DNA of 64,000 nucleotides from Tupaia tana (lineage: Eukaryota > Chordata > Mammalia > Scandentia > Tupaiidae), in the NCBI GenBank assembly GCA_026018925.1, contig JAKSZU010000008.1:58698027-58762026 (forward strand), in the 5' to 3' direction. Both the position numbers and the translations under genes were made by a program. Below are positions 44,771 to 56,010 of this stretch, piece after piece. Every line of letters begins with the position of its first letter. Positions within the stretch are counted from its first letter, which is position 1. Below the pieces are notes generated by a model. That model was not told the origin of the DNA. It made no database searches and saw only the letters and a list, made by a program, of their open reading frames with translations.

Positions 44771-44948
44771 AAAATATTTTATTTATTACACATATTTTTA
44801 AATTTGCTGTGAGGTGCATGCACTTCTTGCAGAGACAGAAAAAGAGAGAAAAAGAAAATGAGACAGCAGGCTGCCAGGTCCAGGACTCAAACTGTCGTCA
44901 GCCAAGTGGGAATCCAGTGCCTTGATCACCATGCTACCTACTGGCCCC
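44771..44948 (-). mobile_element. SINE-I short form
   Basis: AGAAATAC is repeated at 44757-44764 and 44949-44956. The head ends CATGCTACCTACTGGCCCC. Confidence 0.88.
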
Positions 44949-45271
44949 AGAAATACGTTTTTTAGTACATACATTTTTTTAAAATGGGACTCAAAGACAT
45001 GTTTAATTGGTTCATGAGAAATTTTGAACCGAAAACCACAAGTTGTCAAGTATTTTCATAAATTACTGGAGCATGAGATTATTATTCTGTGCACTCCGAT
45101 GGTTAACATATATAATCATTCTTTTTTTCAGATACTATTTTTTAAATTGATCTTTTTATTAGAAACAAGATGCATTGTCATTTATAGTGTTCAAACGTTA
45201 TTGCACTTGAATTTTCATAATTTGATAAGGTATTCATGAAACAATCTACAATCTACTTTACAAATACTTTT

Positions 45272-45455
45272 TTTTAAAAAATTATTTATTTATTTCCATT
45301 AGTTATTATTATTATTATTTTTTAATTTTACCTGAAAGAGAAAGAGGAAGAGAGAGAGAAATGAAAAGGGAGAAAGCAAGTCGCCAGGACTCCTACCGCA
45401 GTCGGCCATGTGGGAATTCAGTGCCTCCAATCACTATATCACCCATCAACTCCCC
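45272..45455 (-). mobile_element. SINE-I short form
   Basis: A (TTA)n tail at 45300-45325, AAGCAAGTCGCCAGGACTCC, GTCGGCCATGTGGGAATTC and ATCACCCATCAACTCCCCC. Confidence 0.82.
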
Positions 45456-45734
45456 CAAATAATACTTTTAAGCAGACATGACTGTCATGAAAATAATTTT
45501 TTCTCACAGAGAACCTACAAAGGTTGGGAAGATAACAGTCAATCTCTAAGGCACTTCTTTTGCAAAATGGTTTGTTTGGTCTTTTGGTTTTAGTTTTGTA
45601 ACTGTACTATTGAGCAACAATGGCCGTCAACTGTGACTCACAGGAGACAGAATGCTTCTAAAATGAGACTAGATGGTCTCATTCTGCACCGATGCAGAAC
45701 AATAAAGCAGCCAAGCTCAAAGAAATCACATTAA

Positions 45735-45955
45735 CTAACATTGAAGGCTTGCTTTGTGCTCGGCACAGGGTTATGTGCTTGTACCTTATCCCATTTAATT
45801 CTCTCTAGACTCTAGGGGTTCAGTATTATTTCCCCATTGTACAGAACAGACATGTGAGCCTGGCAGAGTTCACGTTAACAAAGTTATCTAAGTGACAGAG
45901 GAAAGTTCTGAATCTATTCTATTTGATTCTAGAGTCTGTGCTCTTGAGAGCTTCT
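45735..45955 (-). mobile_element. MIR, nearly full length
   Basis: TTGTGCTCGGCACAGGG, CATTTAATTCTCTCTAGAC, TATTATTTCCCCATTGTAC and AGAGTCTGTGCTCTTGAGAGC are MIR read backwards. Confidence 0.88.
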
Positions 45956-46400
45956 CCGCAAAGCCAGTCATACCTTCTCCTACAAAGATGGAAGCTTAGA
46001 GCAGAGCTATAACTTGCATGAGCCACACAAGCAAATGATACAGAGCTGGTACTAATACGGGTTACTGGAGTCAAGTCCCCGGGGGCATCATGAGAGGGGC
46101 CTCATGGTAAGAGGGACTAATAGGTATGAGATCGCTCAGGAATAGCAGTGCCAGACTGATGCTGCTTCAGTTTCAGTTCCCTGATATCTGGAGGGGTAGG
46201 CCATGACCAAGGCACCCACTGATCTGTGGCACTTACTCAGCAGTGGGGCAACCCCCACCTGAAGAAGGAGCTCCCTCAGAGGCCATTACACAGTGAGCCA
46301 TCACTATCCCCTAGCCTTGACATCCCACGTGGGCTCTTGACTTGAAGTTCAAAGAGGGGATACAACAAATCTGTATTCAATTCTTTTCAATAAGTGCATA
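45956..46400. other. Unique sequence
   Basis: No gene or repeat recognised. Confidence 0.45.
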
Positions 46401-46640
46401 GGGCCAGCTTAATGGCCTGGTGATTAAGATAACCAAATCCCACATGGCTGACTACTTGGGTAGAGCAGTCAGCAGCTTGAGAAACACATCAGATGCATAA
46501 ACATGTGTGCCCAAAAAACCCAAAGGGAGGGAGAAATGGAAGAGAAGGAATTATGGCATTCTCCATGGTGGGGTGCTTTCTCCTCTCCCTCTCTCAGGTG
46601 AGCACACATACTCTCTAGCAAAATAAATGAATGAAAAGAA
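46401..46640 (+). mobile_element. SINE-I, diverged
   Basis: GGGCCAGCTTAATGGCCTGG, CCCACATGGCTGACTACTTGG and ATACTCTCTAGCAAAATAAAT. Confidence 0.82.
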
Positions 46641-47249
46641 ACCCAACCTTCTGGCTACTCTAAGAGAAATGTCTTCACCTTAATGTTAACTGTCATAAAA
46701 TAAATCAAATAAAAGTTCATGATAACTGCCATTGATTTCAGCAAATCATTTATTGTACTCCTCCTTTTTATGTGTTACTAAATGGATAAAGTACCCAGCA
46801 AGACTGAGGAAATGAGATGATACTCTTTCTTTGGCATGGCCTCGAGGTGGTTTGGAAACTGTTTACTGAAAAGGCTTGGTTCATCCTGGAGATCCCCTTC
46901 CAGGTCATTCTGTGACAGTATCTGAGGTCTGAGAAGTTACAGTGCATGTGTCTCTCCATCCTTTGTTTCACCATGTGGATGGTGAGCGTAAGCTCAGTCC
47001 CCACTTAGTGGTGTGTTTGGAACGATCATGTGGACTGATATTTACAAAATACTTGGGGTGTAATAGGTAAGCTCTTAATGACTGTTAGTTACTAGTATTT
47101 TCTTTTTTTTTAATTTTTTATTATCATCATATTCTTCTTTATATTACATTGAGTTACATATAACTTTACAGTGTATTAGAGCTCTAATGATGCTCAGCAA
47201 CTGTACATCATTTGGAAGTGGGTTCTTTCCAAAACCTTGACTAGAGAAT
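46641..47249. other. Mostly unique sequence
   Basis: A MIR tail trace at 47040-47098, then an oligo(T) start at 47101 of a possible short 3' end of a line-specific element (to about 47230). No gene seen. Confidence 0.4.
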
Positions 47250-47462
47250 GCAGTAGAGTGGGTATGTGGAGTCAAATGGACCAGGACTCATATCTTCTGT
47301 AATTAATTACTTAATCTCTCTTAGTCTTTGTTGGCTCATCTGTTAACTAAGAACAATAATAATATCTATCGTGTAAGGTTGCAGAGAGAATCAAATGATA
47401 GGATCTAAATAGAACTTCACACTGGTCCAGGCACCAGCAAGGACCAAGTAAGTGTTGTTATT
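47250..47462 (+). mobile_element. MIR, nearly full length
   Basis: TGTGGAGTCAAATGGACCAGG, ATTACTTAATCTCTCTTAGTC and AGAGAATCAAATGATAGG, in MIR order. Confidence 0.78.
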
Positions 47463-47477
47463 AAGAATACATTGGGG

Positions 47478-47667
47478 CTTGGGGACCGGGCAAGTGGCAT
47501 GGTGGTTAGAGGCGCTGGACTCCCACGTGGCCGACCACGGTTCGGGTCTCGGTCCTGGTGGCTTGCTTTCTCACTTCCTCTCTCTCTCTCTCTCTCTCTC
47601 TGGTCAAACTGGAAAATAATAATGATAATAATATTAAATAAAGTTAAATAAAATAATTAAAAAAAAA
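47478..47667 (+). mobile_element. SINE-I short form, first of a tandem pair
   Basis: GGGGACCGGGCAAGTGGCATG, B box CACGGTTCGGGTCTC, CT repeats, then an AAT-rich tail. AAGAATACATTG flanks it at 47463-47474 and 47668-47679. Confidence 0.92.
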
Positions 47668-47679
47668 AAGAATACATTG

Positions 47680-47950
47680 GGGCCAGCTGGTGCATATTGG
47701 TTAAGGTGGTTGAATCCTACATGGCTGACTGCATGGTTTGAGTTCCAGACCCAGCAGCTTGGAAAACATGCCAGGTGCGTGTATGTGCTTGCCGAAAATC
47801 CCTAGAGAAGGATGGAGAGAAGAGACTGTAGCATTACTGTGTCCCATGGGGTGTGATTTCTTGCTTTTTCTCTTTTTCTGGCAAGTATACTCCCCCACAG
47901 CATAATTAAAAACAAAAACAAAAGCAAATGAACCACCACCACCACAACAA
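47680..47950 (+). mobile_element. SINE-I full length, second of a tandem pair
   Basis: GGGCCAGCTGGTGCATATTGG at the head. The tail is A-rich with CAA/CCA units. Flanked by AAGAATACATTG (47668-47679) and AAGAATATATTG (47951-47962). Confidence 0.92.
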
Positions 47951-47962
47951 AAGAATATATTG

Positions 47963-48599
47963 AGCTCAATTATAGGCTTCATTAAAGAAAAAGGCAAAGG
48001 TCTTATGTTCCTATTATAAGGAAAAAACAAAAGAACAAACAAAACAATGCTTGCAAAAGTCCTGCTAATGCTTTCTTGCCCCCATGGCTCATTAAGCAAA
48101 CTCCCTTTGGCCCATAGAGGCTCACAGACTAGTCCCCGGTGCCATTTATATTTTACAAACTCCACTGACACACCATGCTTAGCTCTCAAGACACTGCAGT
48201 CCTGGCATGTCAACACAAATAATGGTTTGTTTAGTGTTATTTCTCATTCATGAGTTATTTCTCTCCTCTTTCTCTTCCATCTTCTGTTCCTTCCGCAAGG
48301 ATTTACTGTGGTGTTTCAGGTGCAAGGCATTTGAAAGCCATGGCAGCCAGCCTAAGGGGTTTGATTCTGGGTTCTATAAGCAGGAAGTAGCTGTTTAATA
48401 ACAAGGAGCCCACAGCATTCTTTAAAAACAAAAACAAAACAAAAAACTTGTCCACATATAATCTTCAAAAATAAGTAAACAGAGAGAGTGGATTTGACAA
48501 AAATAAATCCAATTAATATTTTTGTACCTTTGGGGATTCATATTAGGTGAATGAAGAGAGTCAAAGATGAATCTAATCTACCCCTGATGGAAAGTCAGG
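47963..48599. other. Unique sequence
   Basis: No gene or clear repeat recognised. Confidence 0.45.
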
Positions 48600-48780
48600 G
48601 ACTTTACGAATAATCTCTCAGGTAATCCTTTCAACTATCCTGTGCAAAAGAGATAATGTTAATTATTCCCACTTTAAAAGTAGAGAAACTGAGGCTCAGG
48701 AACTTACATATTTTGCTCAATTTGGTCAAATCTAGCTCTGGCTACTTTAAAGGCTGTGTCAAGCCCACTATCATTTCCCC
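48600..48780 (-). mobile_element. MIR fragment
   Basis: GTAGAGAAACTGAGGCTCAGG and CTCTCAGGTAATCCTTTCAAC are MIR read backwards. Confidence 0.8.
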
Positions 48781-49199
48781 GTAGGATGTAGTATCTCACA
48801 CAGAGAGAAAACAGAGAAGGGGGGGCCCCACTGTGGCAGGTCTAAATGCCAACGATGGGACCTGCAGTACCTGCAAACATCACATGAGCGCCAGCTCTAC
48901 TCATTTGCCACATTTCATTGGGTGGCCCTGCTCAGACTGCTCACGGGCACCAGGTCAGGGCCACTGTACCCACTGACCCTCTCCAGGCTTGCCCTGTCCT
49001 ATCATTCTGTGCCCGGGATCACTCTGCCTTCCCAATCTCGGCTTCCATGCTTTTGTAGCTGTCGAAGGAGCTGGCACTAACAAGCCTGGTGAACTTCCCT
49101 CCAGAAAGAGAAGTTCAGACTGGAAATCTCTGGGTAGAGCATCGCTTATTATCTCATCATACTTCCATTTTGCACAGTGATCATAGCTAGCTGATCACA
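48781..49199. other. Unique sequence
   Basis: No gene or repeat recognised. It is slightly GC-rich. Confidence 0.45.
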
Positions 49200-49310
49200 T
49201 TGTCTGGGCATCTTCACAGCATTCTCGTGTAATGGGCAGATACCATTATCATTACCACTCTCCTCCTATAAATGATAAAGCTGAAGCTTAGTAAAACTAA
49301 CTGAAGTGCA
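49200..49310 (-). mobile_element. MIR fragment
   Basis: CAGATACCATTATCATTACC and AAATGATAAAGCTGAAGC are MIR read backwards. Confidence 0.6.
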
Positions 49311-49359
49311 CAACAAAAAGGAGGTCAGCCTTATTAGTACTCAGGAAAATGTGAATTAA

Positions 49360-49605
49360 TGGGAACCAGCAAATGCAGTGGAGGTTAAGGCAGTTAGATA
49401 CCACACTGCCAACTGGGCCCAGCAGCTTTAAACTCACATCAGGCATATGTACAAACATGCCCAAAGTCCTGAATGAAGGACAAAGGAGAAGGGATTGCAG
49501 TGTGGCCAACCTCCCCTGGAATGGGGCTAACTCTCTCTTTCTTTCTCTGTGTGTCTCTCTCTGGTGAGCACACATACCCTGTAGCAAAACAAAAACAACA
49601 AAAAT
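49360..49605 (+). mobile_element. SINE-I inserted in L1
   Basis: Target repeats AAAATGTGAATTAA (49346-49359) and AAAATGTCAATTAA (49606-49619). The tRNA-like head is diverged. Confidence 0.9.
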
Positions 49606-50057
49606 AAAATGTCAATTAAAACTCCAATAAAATACTTTTTACATGGATCAGACTGATAAAAATCATAAATTGGATAAATCTAATATCGAGAATGTGGAGC
49701 AGCAGAAACACATACACTCTATTATCAAGGGAGTAGCTTGCCATTTGAGAAAGATTTGCCATTATGTGCATAAGGCAAGAATATGTACACCTTAGGATCC
49801 ATGAGTTCCACTCCTCTATATTGAAGGCATGCATCCTAAAGAAACTTACACATATACACAAGGGAGCTGGTACCCAAATGCTTCTAACAATGTAGTTTGT
49901 GATAGCAAAATAATAGGAACAACCTAAATGTTCATCAACCAACAGAATGGGTAAGTAGATTGTGGGTATGGGTATATGATGAAATACTATTTATTAATAA
50001 AATGAATAGCTAGAGCTAGACCTATCAAAGCAAATAACTCCCAAACATGTTGACTGC

Positions 50058-50083
50058 AAAAAAAAAAAAAAAAAAAAAAAAAA
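50058..50083 (+). repeat. Poly(A) run inside L1 3' region
   Basis: 26 As where old L1 has shorter A-rich sequence. Confidence 0.95.
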
Positions 50084-50370
50084 GTAGGAATCAAAGCAAT
50101 ACTCATTCTATAATGCTTTTGTATGATTTAATCATATACAAAACAAGGTGTGTGCGTAAACAAAAGTATAAAAGATGTATATGGGAATAAAACATCAGAC
50201 TCAGGATACTGGTTTCCTTAGGAAAACATTGGAGAGAGGTTCACAAGGAACTTCAACTATATTGGCAAAATTTTATTTCTTAAACTGGATGCTAACTACG
50301 TAAGTGTGATTATGTTAATTTCTATGCTTTTTGAATGTTTTGATAATCTCAAAATATAATTTAATTTTCG

Positions 50371-50977
50371 AAATTGGTCAAAGGCTCACGTCGAGTAAAT
50401 AGAGGAAATGAGTTTACAGCCCAAGCTTTATTTCTTAATTCATTATGCTGCTCATTGTAGGAAGTGGGCAATGTCAGGGGAATATACAGAAGAATTACTA
50501 CTTATCCCATCTATTCTTTGCACAGACCTTGAAAATGCAATCTGGCAGTGACAAAGAAATCTTCCTTTATATATTAGAGGCAATCTTGAGAAATACGGTA
50601 TTAAATATTGAGCTAGAATGATGTTTTCCCATTGTTTTATATTGATATTTGGAACTGTGTTTCTACAAAAATGGCAACAAAGCTTAATAAAAACAATAAA
50701 GGGATTCTCACATTCATCCCCAAGAACCTGGTTGCAGTATCCTATAGTGAGTTCATTTTTCAAAATAGACCTATCAAATGAATAATAAACCTCTGCTCTC
50801 CACTAAAATGGATAGCTGCTACCCTTTGTTAAATGTGCTGTTCACCCTGACCTATTAAAGTGCCCATACACTAAAATACTTCACAAAGTGCATCCCTGTT
50901 TTGTTGAGAGTTTTCACTAACTTCAGTTACATCAACTTAAAAACTTAGCAGAAATTCCTTCACTTCCTTCATGTTTC
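50371..50977. other. Unique AT-rich sequence
   Basis: No gene or repeat recognised. Confidence 0.45.
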
Positions 50978-51150
50978 TTAAAGCATTATTTAATTTTATT
51001 TATATTATCATCATTTATTAATTTGACTAGAGAAAGACAAATACAGAGGAAAAGAGAAAGTGAGAAAACAAGCCAGTAGGTTCAGGACTCGAACCAAGGT
51101 TGGCTATGTGGGACTCCAGTGTCTTAATCATCATCCCACCTGCCAGCTCC
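50978..51150 (-). mobile_element. SINE-I short form
   Basis: An AT-rich tail, AAACAAGCCAGTAGGTTCAGG, B box GACTCGAACCAAGG, and CCCACCTGCCAGCTCC at the head. Confidence 0.85.
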
Positions 51151-51168
51151 TACTTCCTCCTTTTATTT

Positions 51169-51445
51169 TTTATTGTTTTTCTTTTTTGGGGGAGAGGTTA
51201 TTTTTGCTATAGGGCACGTGCGCTCGCCAGACAGACAGAGAGAGACAGAGAGACAGAAAGCGAGAAATCACCCCCCAGGGGGGATGGCCACGCCGCAGTC
51301 CCTTCTCCTCCGTTCTCCTCTCGGGATCTTGGGCACGCACGCACACGCGCCCGGCGTTAGTTTTAAGCCACCGGGTCCGGGACGCGAACCACGGTCGACC
51401 ACATGGGAGTCCAGCAACATAGCCATTACGCTAACTGCTGGTCCC
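51169..51445 (-). mobile_element. SINE-I, young copy
   Basis: A perfect 16-base duplication CTTCCTCCTTTTATTT lies at 51153-51168 and 51446-51461. The body keeps many CpGs (CACGTGCGCTCGCC, CACACGCGCCCGGCG). It landed next to an older short-form SINE-I. Confidence 0.97.
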
Positions 51446-51461
51446 CTTCCTCCTTTTATTT

Positions 51462-51982
51462 AAACACCGATAAATATGCACTGAATGCCCATCGATAGCC
51501 AGGCACTCTGCTACATGCTGTGGGAATGGTAGTGATGCAGACAGGCCCTGTCCTGAAAGTGCTTTCAGTCTCTCGCAGTAGGAGAGAGTCAAGTAAAAAT
51601 GGTCATTATGAGCACTGGGACAGGGGCTGTGATGAGGTATATGTTGGGCTCTGCTAAGGAGAAGCATAAAAGAGGGGCTTACTCCTGTCATGCTGGGCCT
51701 GGGAAAGTCTCTTAGTTGGGGCAACACTTAGGCTGAATACTACAGGATGAGTGGGAATTGGCTTCTATGTGAGAAAGCAATTTAATGATTTCTTTTTCTG
51801 AGATTCAGTAGTTCTACTGTGGAGTTTCCATTGTCAACCAAAGTGGAGGAGAAAAATAACAGAATGTTTTAAGGTATCCTGAACCTGAGGGAAAAGAAAG
51901 AGCTATAGTTTGACTGAACTAGAAGATTCTTCAGGTGCGGCTCACTGTCCTTTCTCTGTGTGCTCAGAACAAATGATGACAG
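51462..51982. other. Unique or very old sequence
   Basis: CAGGCACTCTGCTACATGC (51501-51519) hints at a very old dispersed repeat. No gene seen. Confidence 0.4.
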
Positions 51983-52234
51983 GAACCAGCAGTTAGGGTA
52001 ATGGCTATGTCACTGAACTCCCATGTAGCTGACCGCAGTTCGAGTCCTGGACCCGGTGGCTTAAACTCACGCTAAGTGCATGTGCATGCGTGCGTGCCCA
52101 AGATCCCGAGAGGAGAATGGAGGAGAAGGGATTGCAGCATGGCCATCCGTGATTTCTTGCTTTCTGTCTCTCTGTCTCTCTCTGTCTTTCTGGCGAGCAC
52201 ACACGCCCTATAGCAAAAGCCTCTCCAAAAAAAT
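51983..52234 (+). mobile_element. SINE-I lacking the GC hairpin
   Basis: The target repeat AAATGATGACAG lies at 51971-51982 and 52235-52246. The central CCCCCTGGGGGG stretch is deleted (GGCCATCCGTGATTTC near 52141). Confidence 0.94.
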
Positions 52235-52339
52235 AAATGATGACAGAAATTGGATACCTGCTCCCCTTTGTTAAATGTGCAGTCCACTCTGACCTAATTA
52301 TGCCAGAGGCAGATACGCTTGAAATAATTGCCTTGATTT

Positions 52340-52618
52340 TTTTGTTTGTTTGTTTTGAGAGAGAGATTTTTGCTATAGGGTGCATGCCCTCAAGGGAGAG
52401 ACAGAGAGGAAGAGAGACAGAAAGTGAGAAATAAACCCCCCGGGGGTGATGGCCACACTGCAATCCCTTCTCCTTCATTCTTCTCTTAGGATCTTGGGCA
52501 CACACACACACACACACACGCACCTGGCGTGAGTTTTAAGCCACCAGGCCCAGGACTTGAACTGCAGTCCACTGTGTGGGAGTCCAGTGATGTAACCATT
52601 ACACCATCTGCTGGTTCC
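52340..52618 (-). mobile_element. SINE-I with an internal CA expansion
   Basis: Target repeats AATTGCCTTGATTT (52326-52339) and AATTGCTTTGACTTT (52619-52633). A CA run at 52499-52519 replaces the usual GCATGCACGCACACG. Confidence 0.93.
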
Positions 52619-52633
52619 AATTGCTTTGACTTT

Positions 52634-54270
52634 ATTCCAGATATTAACAATCGCTCTTGACTAGTAGTTACCCAGGAGAAGAAACACAGATACTCATGTT
52701 ATATGTAAGTATATTTGCACTTGATGTGAATATAAGCCCGACTTCTCTGCACACACAGAAGGAACACAGCACAGACTGGACACCGTAGAAGGAGGATGTC
52801 GGTGCAGTGTATGTCAGCCATGCTCATCCCAATTATTCCCTCAAGTCCTGCGTTCATTAGCGGGACTGGACAATTTGCCTTGAACTTATTCTAAGATTGA
52901 ACATCAACACTGATTACCTGGGATTTGCTGAAGAGGGACCCGATTTCCAGGAATGGCCGGAGCAGATATACCATAGAAAATCACTTTCAAATCAAAACAA
53001 CTTCCCAGAATCTCAGTCTCACTAGTTGGGAGACACATATAACTCAGATAATGGGATATAAAATAAAGATCTCAATGTTTATTCATTACAAGAAAATGTG
53101 AAATCGCAATGCTATTTTAAGCTAATGCAGCAATTTTTTTTAAAAGTTTAAATGAAAGTGAGATTTAAAAATTCAAAGAAAGAAATCTACTACAAGCCAA
53201 AATGACATTTAAAAGTATCATCAATGAAATTTTGCTTTCCATTACAATAATACACATTTATATCTTCAATCTTACACAGCAACAAAGGCACAGTGAGAAA
53301 GACAGCAATTGCTTCTGAAAGAAAATCAAAGAGGCCTAGAGCGATTTTTTTTTTTCTGAAGGATCTTGGGAGTTGAAATAAGGCCTGCTTCTCTATGGGC
53401 TGACGATGTTTGACTGTGAAGGGAACAGCAGCCTCCTCTTCTCTGATTTTACCTTTGAAGAGAATAAAAGGAACTCAGTGTAACATTCTCGGTCACAAAG
53501 AGATGCAGAATTGAAGCTTAACCTCCAAGAAATGCTATAATCAAAGTAAACACTAATCCCGCTCCCATGAATGTTGTTAGATGAAAAAGAGCACAGCACA
53601 GTATACGGAGGGCTTCATCACTCCACTATTCATTATTCAAGTCCCGGCTGCCATGGGCGTGACTAGGCGGGCATAGACTGCCCAAATGTGAGACTATAAA
53701 GCCAGGCCTTTGTCAAACGGTACCACTCATCAACAAATGTGTTCGTGCTTCAGGTCAACCTCTTGTGTAAGTCTTTTGCTACATGTTAAAACATCTGAAA
53801 CCATCATGAATTTAAAAAGAATTCAGAGTCTAATGAAATCACAAAACTGGAAAAACACGTAGCTCCCATGAAGTCAGTGAACTGCTGTTAGAGAGATGGC
53901 AAAATGACAACAAAGCCACTCTCAATAGGCACAGCAGACAAAGAAACAACTGAAGAAAGCATATTGGTAAGAATAATGAGAATAGGTGCTTCAAAAAGAA
54001 ACATCTGCATGTCAAAAGACTGAGAAAACTAATGGCGTGCTCAACTATTTTTGTAGAAAGACTATGGTTCCAAAAATTATATGTGAAATAAGGTATAGCA
54101 AATAGTATTAAGTAATCGTCCTGAAAAATTATACTCCCGAATGCAATATTTAATTAATGTTTTTCATTCAAAGTTCTAGAACATAGTCACATTTTTAATA
54201 CAAAGATTGAGTTTTTCCAGATAAAGTGCTAGTCAGTTTATACATTTTGACCTTGAAATGGTACCCCATT
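52634..54270. other. Unique sequence without recognised repeats
   Basis: 1.6 kb of AT-rich sequence with no gene or repeat seen. Confidence 0.5.
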
Positions 54271-54423
54271 AAAAAAAATTATTTATTTAATTTTATTTAT
54301 TCATTCATTTTAATTCGATGAGAGAGAAAGAGAGTGAGAAAGCAAGCCACCAGGTTCAGGCCTTGAACCATAGTTGGACAAGTGGGAGTATCCAGCATTA
54401 CCCACCATGCCACTTGCCGGCTC
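54271..54423 (-). mobile_element. SINE-I short form
   Basis: A TTTA-rich tail, AAGCAAGCCACCAGGTTCAGG, and CCATGCCACTTGCCGGCTCC at the head. Confidence 0.88.
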
Positions 54424-55279
54424 CTCATATCCCCTGTTTTAAGTATAATAATGAGTCCCTCCATATGTTATCAGGCTCCTGCTCCTTGCTCATAGTTGAT
54501 ATTCTGGGTGGGCTCTGTTGAATGTATCCTAACATCTCAGAGAATGAATCTCTAGCTAACCCACCACCTTCTTCGATCTGGAAGGCTCATGTAAACATTC
54601 TGCATCAAAGGCCTTCTATCATCCTTCCCTTAGCTCAACCGTCTTTGAGTCAGTCATACATCACTTGGAAGTTTTTGACCGTGGACTTTTCAAATGGTTC
54701 TGAGGAAATAGTTGCTAATTTCATCTGCTGTCATTCAGGAATACTTTCCTTGTCCCTTACCAATAGCACTGAGCTCAGGGGCAAGCCCGTGTTCTGGTCC
54801 CAGCTGAGGAGTCTTCTTTTGTTGCTGTTGATTTCAGCATGATGACTTCTCCCTTATAGGGTGCGCGCTCCACAGGGGTTGGTGTGCAAGTCTGAAATAA
54901 AGCATTTCATTTTCTCTTGTGGTTTACTGACTTCTGGAGTTCAAAGTGAATTGTGACTGCTTTTATGAATTACAAGAGCAATAAAAGAATCTTGTGAATT
55001 TATCACATGACTCCCACCTCCTTACCCTTCCACAGAAATTTCTGGCAAATCTTGGGTATCTGTATTGCGTCCCTCTGTCGGTGTTAATTTACATCAGACA
55101 GAGGCCCCAGGACCCTCTCACTGAAGTCTCTGCCTTTTCCTCACACCCTTCTGAGTCCCATAACCGTCTCCTACAGTCCCTCCTGCTGTCTTTTCTATTT
55201 TCAGTCCTAGCTGTCTGTGTCCCCAGAGCTCTGTGTCCGACCTGTCCTAAGGCTTCAGAGCACTTTGCGTTAGATTATA

Positions 55280-55320
<41 letters not shown>

Positions 55321-55504
55321 CATTTTTCCAATTGCCTCTGTGCATCATAGGCCTTCTATAGACCAGCTCTAGATTCAGCTAGTGCTAAGTCAGTACTCGA
55401 GCAGTTTCGAACTTTGAACTTTATAGTCAAAGGAATTGTGGGAAGTAACTAAATCGTGCTGTTTGTAAACCTGCACACAAATTCATTCACAAGTCGAGAG
55501 GCAG
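54424..55504. other. Unique sequence with a TG run
   Basis: No gene seen. The open frame at 54522-54842 has no recognisable domain. The TG run at 55283-55318 is listed separately. Confidence 0.45.
55283..55318 (+). repeat. (TG)n microsatellite
   Basis: 18 TG units. Confidence 0.97.
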
Positions 55505-55720
55505 CGAGCCACAGTGAGAGCGTGGGCTCTGGAACCTCTCTGGGACTGCTTCCAGTTACTTAACCCCGTGCGACAGTCCCCTTAGTCGTAAATGGGGAAT
55601 AATAATAACACTTGCTTTATGGGGTTGTTGTGAAATTAAATGTTGAGAAGATTAGATACAAGTAAAGTATTTAGAATAATATCCAGCATATAATAAGCTC
55701 TTAATAAATACATACGTGTA
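55505..55720 (+). mobile_element. MIR, nearly full length
   Basis: GAGAGCGTGGGCTCTGGAACC, AAATGGGGAATAATAATAAC, GGGGTTGTTGTGAAATTAAAT and AAGCTCTTAATAAATAC. Confidence 0.93.
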
Positions 55721-55829
55721 TGTGTCTATACACATACATATACACACACAAGCACACACATACGTGGACAAATAACAAATTACTGTGGCTTCATTTTGAT
55801 CACCAAGATGAGTATATTGTGGTGACCAA

Positions 55830-56010
55830 CTATGTGGGCTTCAGAGGAAGTCAGATCGACATTTGAATTCTCCCTCTGCCATCTACTAGTTACCGGGACC
55901 TGGCAAGTTAACTAATTGTCTGAGCCCACTTCCTCATCCACGAAACTAAGGGAATAAAACGTGTCTCTCATGTACTTGAGGATTTCTAGAGATAAAGCAC
56001 TTCTTTTATT
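55830..56010 (+). mobile_element. MIR, second copy in the same orientation
   Basis: CTGCCATCTACTAGTTACCGG, AACTAATTGTCTGAGCCC and ACTTCCTCATCCACGAAAC. Confidence 0.82.

Larger units (their letters stand above)
49318..50370 (+). mobile_element. L1 3' region, plus strand
   Basis: AAAATGTGAATTAAAACTCC (rejoined across the SINE), TTTGTGATAGCAAAATAATAG, AACCTAAATGTTCATCAACC and GAAATACTATTTATTAATAAAATG are ordered landmarks of an old L1 3' end. A long oligo(A) lies at 50058-50083. Confidence 0.85.

Noticed and set aside
47701-48216. 171-residue minus-strand open frame
   Set aside because: Most of it is the reverse of the SINE-I copy at 47680-47950 and its tail.
54522-54842. 106-residue open frame as a small gene
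   Set aside because: No recognisable family and no promoter or splice context.
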